The position numbers and the translations under genes were made by a program. From SAR202 cluster bacterium (GTDB taxonomy: Bacteria > Chloroflexota > Dehalococcoidia > Lucifugimonadales > VXLM01): 64,000 nt of DNA. The stretch covers positions 4,806 through 68,805 of the forward strand of contig JAKUTR010000008.1 of the NCBI GenBank assembly GCA_022448725.1, read 5' to 3'. The notes below the pieces were generated by a model, which made no database searches, was not told the DNA's origin, and saw only the letters and a program-made list of their open reading frames with translations. This document shows, piece by piece, positions 60,815 to 64,000 of the stretch (the first letter of the stretch is position 1; the number at the start of each line of letters is the position of its first letter).

Positions 60815-63328
60815 ATGGTTAGTAAGACAGAGTACGGGTACATTCGATCGCATAGTCTTGAAGAGGAAATGCGGAGTTCTTATCTGGACTACGCAATGAG
60901 CGTGATCGTCTCTAGGGCTCTTCCAGATGTTCGGGACGGTCTTAAGCCGGTTCAACGTCGTATCCTATATGCTGCACACGAGATGGGCCTCCGTCCAAAC
61001 TCGTCCTATCGTAAGAGTGCCCGGCTCGTTGGTGATGTCCTCGGCAAGTACCACCCCCATGGTGATGGGGCTGTCTACGACGCAGCGGTGCGTATGGCAC
61101 AAGACTTTTCGATGCGTGTCCCTCTAATTGATGGTCAAGGGAACTTTGGCAGCGTTGATAATGATCCGCCCGCAGCCATGCGATACACCGAATTGAAGCT
61201 AAGTAGTGCCGCCGACGAATTGCTCGATAACCTTGAACAGGAAACCGTGGACTTCGTCGATAATTTCGATGCCTCATTACAGATGCCCAACGTACTACCC
61301 GCCCGCCTCCCGAATCTGTTAGTGAATGGTGCAGCTGGTATAGCAGTTGGGATGGCGACCAACATACCACCTCACAATCCTTCAGAAATATGCGATGGTA
61401 TTACCAAACTTATTGACCGCCCTATGACAACTGCTGAAGAGCTTTTGGAGATCATCCCGGGCCCCGATTTCCCAACAGGCGCTGTTATCATGGGTAGGGA
61501 CGGGATCAAAGATGCCTACACTACTGGCCGCGGGCAAATTATCGTCCGGGGCGTTGCTGAAATTGAGCAGATGCGCCGTTCAAGCCGCATGCAAATCGCC
61601 GTTACTGAGCTTCCCTATCAGGTGAATAAGGCTGCGCTTATTGAGAAAATTGCTCTCCTTGTGAAAAACCGGCGACTTGAGGGGATCACCGAGATCCGCG
61701 ACGAGTCGGACCGCCGTGGTATGCGTATCGTGATGGAACTCCGTGGCGGAGCGCAAGGAATGGTTATTCTCAATAACCTATACAAACTCACTGAGCTACA
61801 AAAGTCGTTCTCCGCGAACATGCTTGCTTTGGTGGATGGTAAACCTGAGGCGGTCACTGTTAGATCGGCGCTTATTCATTACATCAACTTCCGACGAGAG
61901 ATAATTGTCAGGAGAAGCGAATACGAGTTGCGGCGTGCAAGAGAGCGCGCACACATCCTTGAAGGTCTTCGCATAGCCCTAAATAATATTGATGAAATCA
62001 TTCGCTTGATACGAGCCGCAGACGACGTCGAAACGGCACGCACACAACTAATGAATACGTTTGCTCTTGACCAGCCTCAAGCACAGGCGATTCTTGATAT
62101 GCAACTCCGACGCCTCGCTGCTCTTGAGCAAGAGAAAATCGAGACGGAGTTCAAAGAGCTACAGGCCAAGATTGCCGAGTTGCAGGATTTAATCAACGAT
62201 CCACACAAGGTTGATCTTGTGATCAAGAAGGAGACTCGGGGCCTGAAGAAAAAAGTGGGTGACGAGCGTCGAACCCAGATCAGTGATGATGTTCTTGAGA
62301 TCAACCGTGACGATATCGAAGCTCACGAACAAATCGTCGTTACCCTCAGCCAGGGCGGGTACATAAAACGTATAGCTGCCAGCACCTTCCGCAACCAACA
62401 TCGCGGGGGCAAGGGAGTCTCTGGTATGAGGCTTGGGGACGACGACCCCATCAAGAACGTCATTGTCGTTGATACTCACGACAGGTTACTTTTCTTCACC
62501 AACACGGGACGTGTGCTCTCTGTCAAAGCTTACGAACTTCGACCTGACCTTTCACGCAACACCCGGGGAGTCCCAGTACAGAACATAATTCCGATTAGTG
62601 ACACTGAAAGGGTTGAATCGATAATAGGAGTGCCAAAGCTGGATATCCCCGATGTGTACCTCGTAATGGCAACTCGCCAAGGAAGTATCAAACGAACCGC
62701 GTTAAGTCACATTGCAAATATACGTCGCGCCGGGCTCATCATATTTAATCTGAGGGATAAAGACAGCCTGGTCACTGCCCGCCTCGCCGATGAAACTCAG
62801 GATATTATGATGGTTACCCGAGAGGGCAAGTCAATCAGATTCCCTGTCACCGACGTCACTACCCGGCAACGTGCTGCAGGCGGTGTGCGCGGCATCTCTT
62901 TGCAGGACAAAAAGGACCACGTGGTCTCAATGGATATTGTAATTCCTGATAGCAAAATCCTTGTCATCAGTGACCACGGTTACGGCAAATTGACATACTT
63001 GAAGAACTACAGAACTCAAGGCCGAGGTGGCTCCGGTATTAAGACCATGTCTATTACTCGCAAAACGGGCAAAGTCGCTGCCGCAGAGATCATTGGAGAC
63101 AGTGATGAAGTCTATCTCGTTTCTAAGAAAGCCCAAATTATACGCACCAACCTGGCCGAGATTCGCGCCATAGGCCGTGCCACACAGGGCGTGAGGGTAT
63201 TCAAGCCAAAGACTGGTGACACCGTAGTTTCCATCTCCTGTGTCAGTGAGTTTGAGGTACCTGAAGAAAAGATCACTGGAGACGCCAACAATAATGGCAC
63301 CCAGAATGGTATGACAAAGTTAATCTGA
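60815..63328 (+). CDS. gyrA: DNA gyrase subunit A
   Basis: An 837-residue type IIA topoisomerase subunit. The N-terminal half has the cleavage domain with the catalytic Tyr124 in AAMRYTE, and the quinolone region [10 protein letters not shown] (80-89), with Gly where E. coli has Ser83. The C-terminal DNA-wrapping domain has the GyrA box in the form QHRGGKG near residue 530 and six propeller blades. This box supports GyrA over ParC. gyrB is not in the window. A GTGAGG precedes the ATG. Confidence 0.93.
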   Translation: MVSKTEYGYIRSHSLEEEMRSSYLDYAMSVIVSRALPDVRDGLKPVQRRILYAAHEMGLRPNSSYRKSARLVGDVLGKYHPHGDGAVYDAAVRMAQDFSMRVPLIDGQGNFGSVDNDPPAAMRYTELKLSSAADELLDNLEQETVDFVDNFDASLQMPNVLPARLPNLLVNGAAGIAVGMATNIPPHNPSEICDGITKLIDRPMTTAEELLEIIPGPDFPTGAVIMGRDGIKDAYTTGRGQIIVRGVAEIEQMRRSSRMQIAVTELPYQVNKAALIEKIALLVKNRRLEGITEIRDESDRRGMRIVMELRGGAQGMVILNNLYKLTELQKSFSANMLALVDGKPEAVTVRSALIHYINFRREIIVRRSEYELRRARERAHILEGLRIALNNIDEIIRLIRAADDVETARTQLMNTFALDQPQAQAILDMQLRRLAALEQEKIETEFKELQAKIAELQDLINDPHKVDLVIKKETRGLKKKVGDERRTQISDDVLEINRDDIEAHEQIVVTLSQGGYIKRIAASTFRNQHRGGKGVSGMRLGDDDPIKNVIVVDTHDRLLFFTNTGRVLSVKAYELRPDLSRNTRGVPVQNIIPISDTERVESIIGVPKLDIPDVYLVMATRQGSIKRTALSHIANIRRAGLIIFNLRDKDSLVTARLADETQDIMMVTREGKSIRFPVTDVTTRQRAAGGVRGISLQDKKDHVVSMDIVIPDSKILVISDHGYGKLTYLKNYRTQGRGGSGIKTMSITRKTGKVAAAEIIGDSDEVYLVSKKAQIIRTNLAEIRAIGRATQGVRVFKPKTGDTVVSISCVSEFEVPEEKITGDANNNGTQNGMTKLI

Positions 63329-63379
63329 ACTTTGAGCTAATATTTTTTGCGACTTCAGAAACACATCTGAGATCACATG

Positions 63380-64000
63380 TTATGTCATGGTAAGAACTCG
63401 TCGATAGCAAGCTACAAATACCATAACAACAGCTAGCATCGCACATGCTGCGACAACCACTGCCGTTCGAGCACCGAACTCTTGGGCTAAGGAGCCTACA
63501 AGGAGTGTGCCCACTGGGAATGTTATGAATCCAGCACTCAGCAAAGTAGTAACCCGACCACGAACTTGGTCCGGGATTACTTCCTGAATAGCTCCACTAT
63601 GTATGACGTACACCATCATCAGCACAGTGCTGTACCCCATAGCCACAATAAACGCTATCGGCAAAACGGATATTTGCGAAAAAATCAGTACTCCCAACGC
63701 AGTACCGATTAGTGACAACACCATAGCTCTAGCTTTATAGAGAATTTCACCCACTGATGCCAAGACGATCGTTGCAATACTCATACCGATACCGATGGCG
63801 GTTATTAGTAAACCAAGTGCCTCAGGACCTGATTTAAAGACTTCCTGTGTGTAAACCGGCATAAGCCCAATATTAATCGGCGCGATTAACAGTATCGGGA
63901 TAACCGTCAAGATGGTTAGCACGATAACTTTGGGAGTTTTCTTTAGGTATTGGGCTCCTTCCGCAATGTCACGAACTATGGTTGTAAGTGATACCGAATG
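63380..64000 (-). CDS. MFS transporter (EntS/MFS_3-like), C-terminal part, cut by window edge
   Basis: The open frame runs from the stop at 63380 to the window end with no stop; a GTG at 63922 is internal, since the preceding residues (IAEGAQYLKKTPKVIV) belong to the conserved loop before the second half of the transporter. The visible part holds the last six membrane segments, with VIPDQVRGRVTTLLSAGFITFPVGTLLVG, the MFS_3 signature of enterobactin-exporter-like proteins. Substrate unknown. Confidence 0.85.
   Translation of the reverse strand, partial: HSVSLTTIVRDIAEGAQYLKKTPKVIVLTILTVIPILLIAPINIGLMPVYTQEVFKSGPEALGLLITAIGIGMSIATIVLASVGEILYKARAMVLSLIGTALGVLIFSQISVLPIAFIVAMGYSTVLMMVYVIHSGAIQEVIPDQVRGRVTTLLSAGFITFPVGTLLVGSLAQEFGARTAVVVAACAMLAVVMVFVACYRRVLTMT

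Noticed and set aside
1-64000. CRISPR arrays, insertion sequences, prophage or defence islands
   Set aside because: No repeat-spacer structure, transposase, integrase, phage structural gene or known defence gene was seen on either strand.

Overview
The window looks like a piece of a chromosome from a free-living, probably marine, bacterium of the Chloroflexota, most like the SAR202/Dehalococcoidia side. This is an inference from gene content: an enolase-superfamily sugar-acid enzyme, a solitary CoxL/XdhA-type molybdenum hydroxylase subunit, a LarA-like DUF2088 protein, a Firmicute/Chloroflexi-style DnaB-DnaD-DnaC primosome cluster, many lipoproteins, and no outer-membrane genes. Base composition is near balanced. 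Genes are tightly packed with short gaps, many overlaps of the ATGA or TAATG type and frequent GTG/TTG starts. There is no prophage, insertion sequence, CRISPR array or rRNA; one tRNA (Glu) is present. No gap without a gene exceeds 300 bases.

Layout. 1-397: start of a ThDP-dependent acetolactate-synthase-like enzyme, cut by the window edge. 478-5755 (minus): ABC operon made of an ATPase, a permease fused to a GldG-like auxiliary domain, a DUF4340 protein and a TolB-like propeller lipoprotein. 5994-12961: catabolic region with a molybdenum hydroxylase large subunit, a LarA-like protein, a ribokinase, a HAD phosphatase and an enolase-superfamily enzyme. 12991-18148: an orphan protein, then a replication operon of ribosomal protein L9, DnaB helicase, a DnaD-domain protein and a helicase loader carrying two AAA+ modules. 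18258-20624: zinc-less MDR reductase plus class III aminotransferase. 20621-24855 (minus): membrane protein and cytochrome c maturation genes (CcmI-like, CcmF, CcmH). 24977-30839: DRTGG-type P-loop protein, fructose bisphosphatase, class I aldolase, RdgB, MoaA and an RNase HI-MoaC fusion. 30924-36986: transporter, lipoprotein, RidA, squalene synthase, S9 peptidase. 37142-39002 (minus): a pterin operon (SDR, PTPS/QueD, GTP cyclohydrolase I). 39236-43540: complete pstSCAB-phoU. 43786-47667 (minus): HEAT protein, PLP lyase, hydroxyacyl-CoA dehydrogenase, AcoX-like protein. 47725-51506: endonuclease III, ArgC, an exported protein, tRNA-Glu and a methyltransferase. 51503-54883: small lipoproteins and a peptide-binding lipoprotein. 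54977-56599 (minus): thiG-thiE-thiS. 56882-64000: ThrRS, a glutamine-amidotransferase-like protein without its catalytic residues, a serine hydrolase, GyrA and a truncated MFS transporter.

The strongest unusual points are the RNase HI-MoaC fusion; the tandem DnaC-like loader in which each half has lost a different ATPase motif; two apparent pseudoenzymes (a class I amidotransferase lacking Cys and His, and a cupredoxin lacking Cys and His copper ligands); the compact pterin operon; a 13-bp hairpin between rplI and dnaB; and a palindrome overlapping the -35 box of the argC promoter. Molybdopterin synthesis (moaA, moaC) and a molybdenum enzyme occur in the same window, as do a GTP-derived pterin operon and thiamine genes next to a ThDP enzyme, so the region is rich in cofactor metabolism. 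I see no clearly new defence or mobile system.
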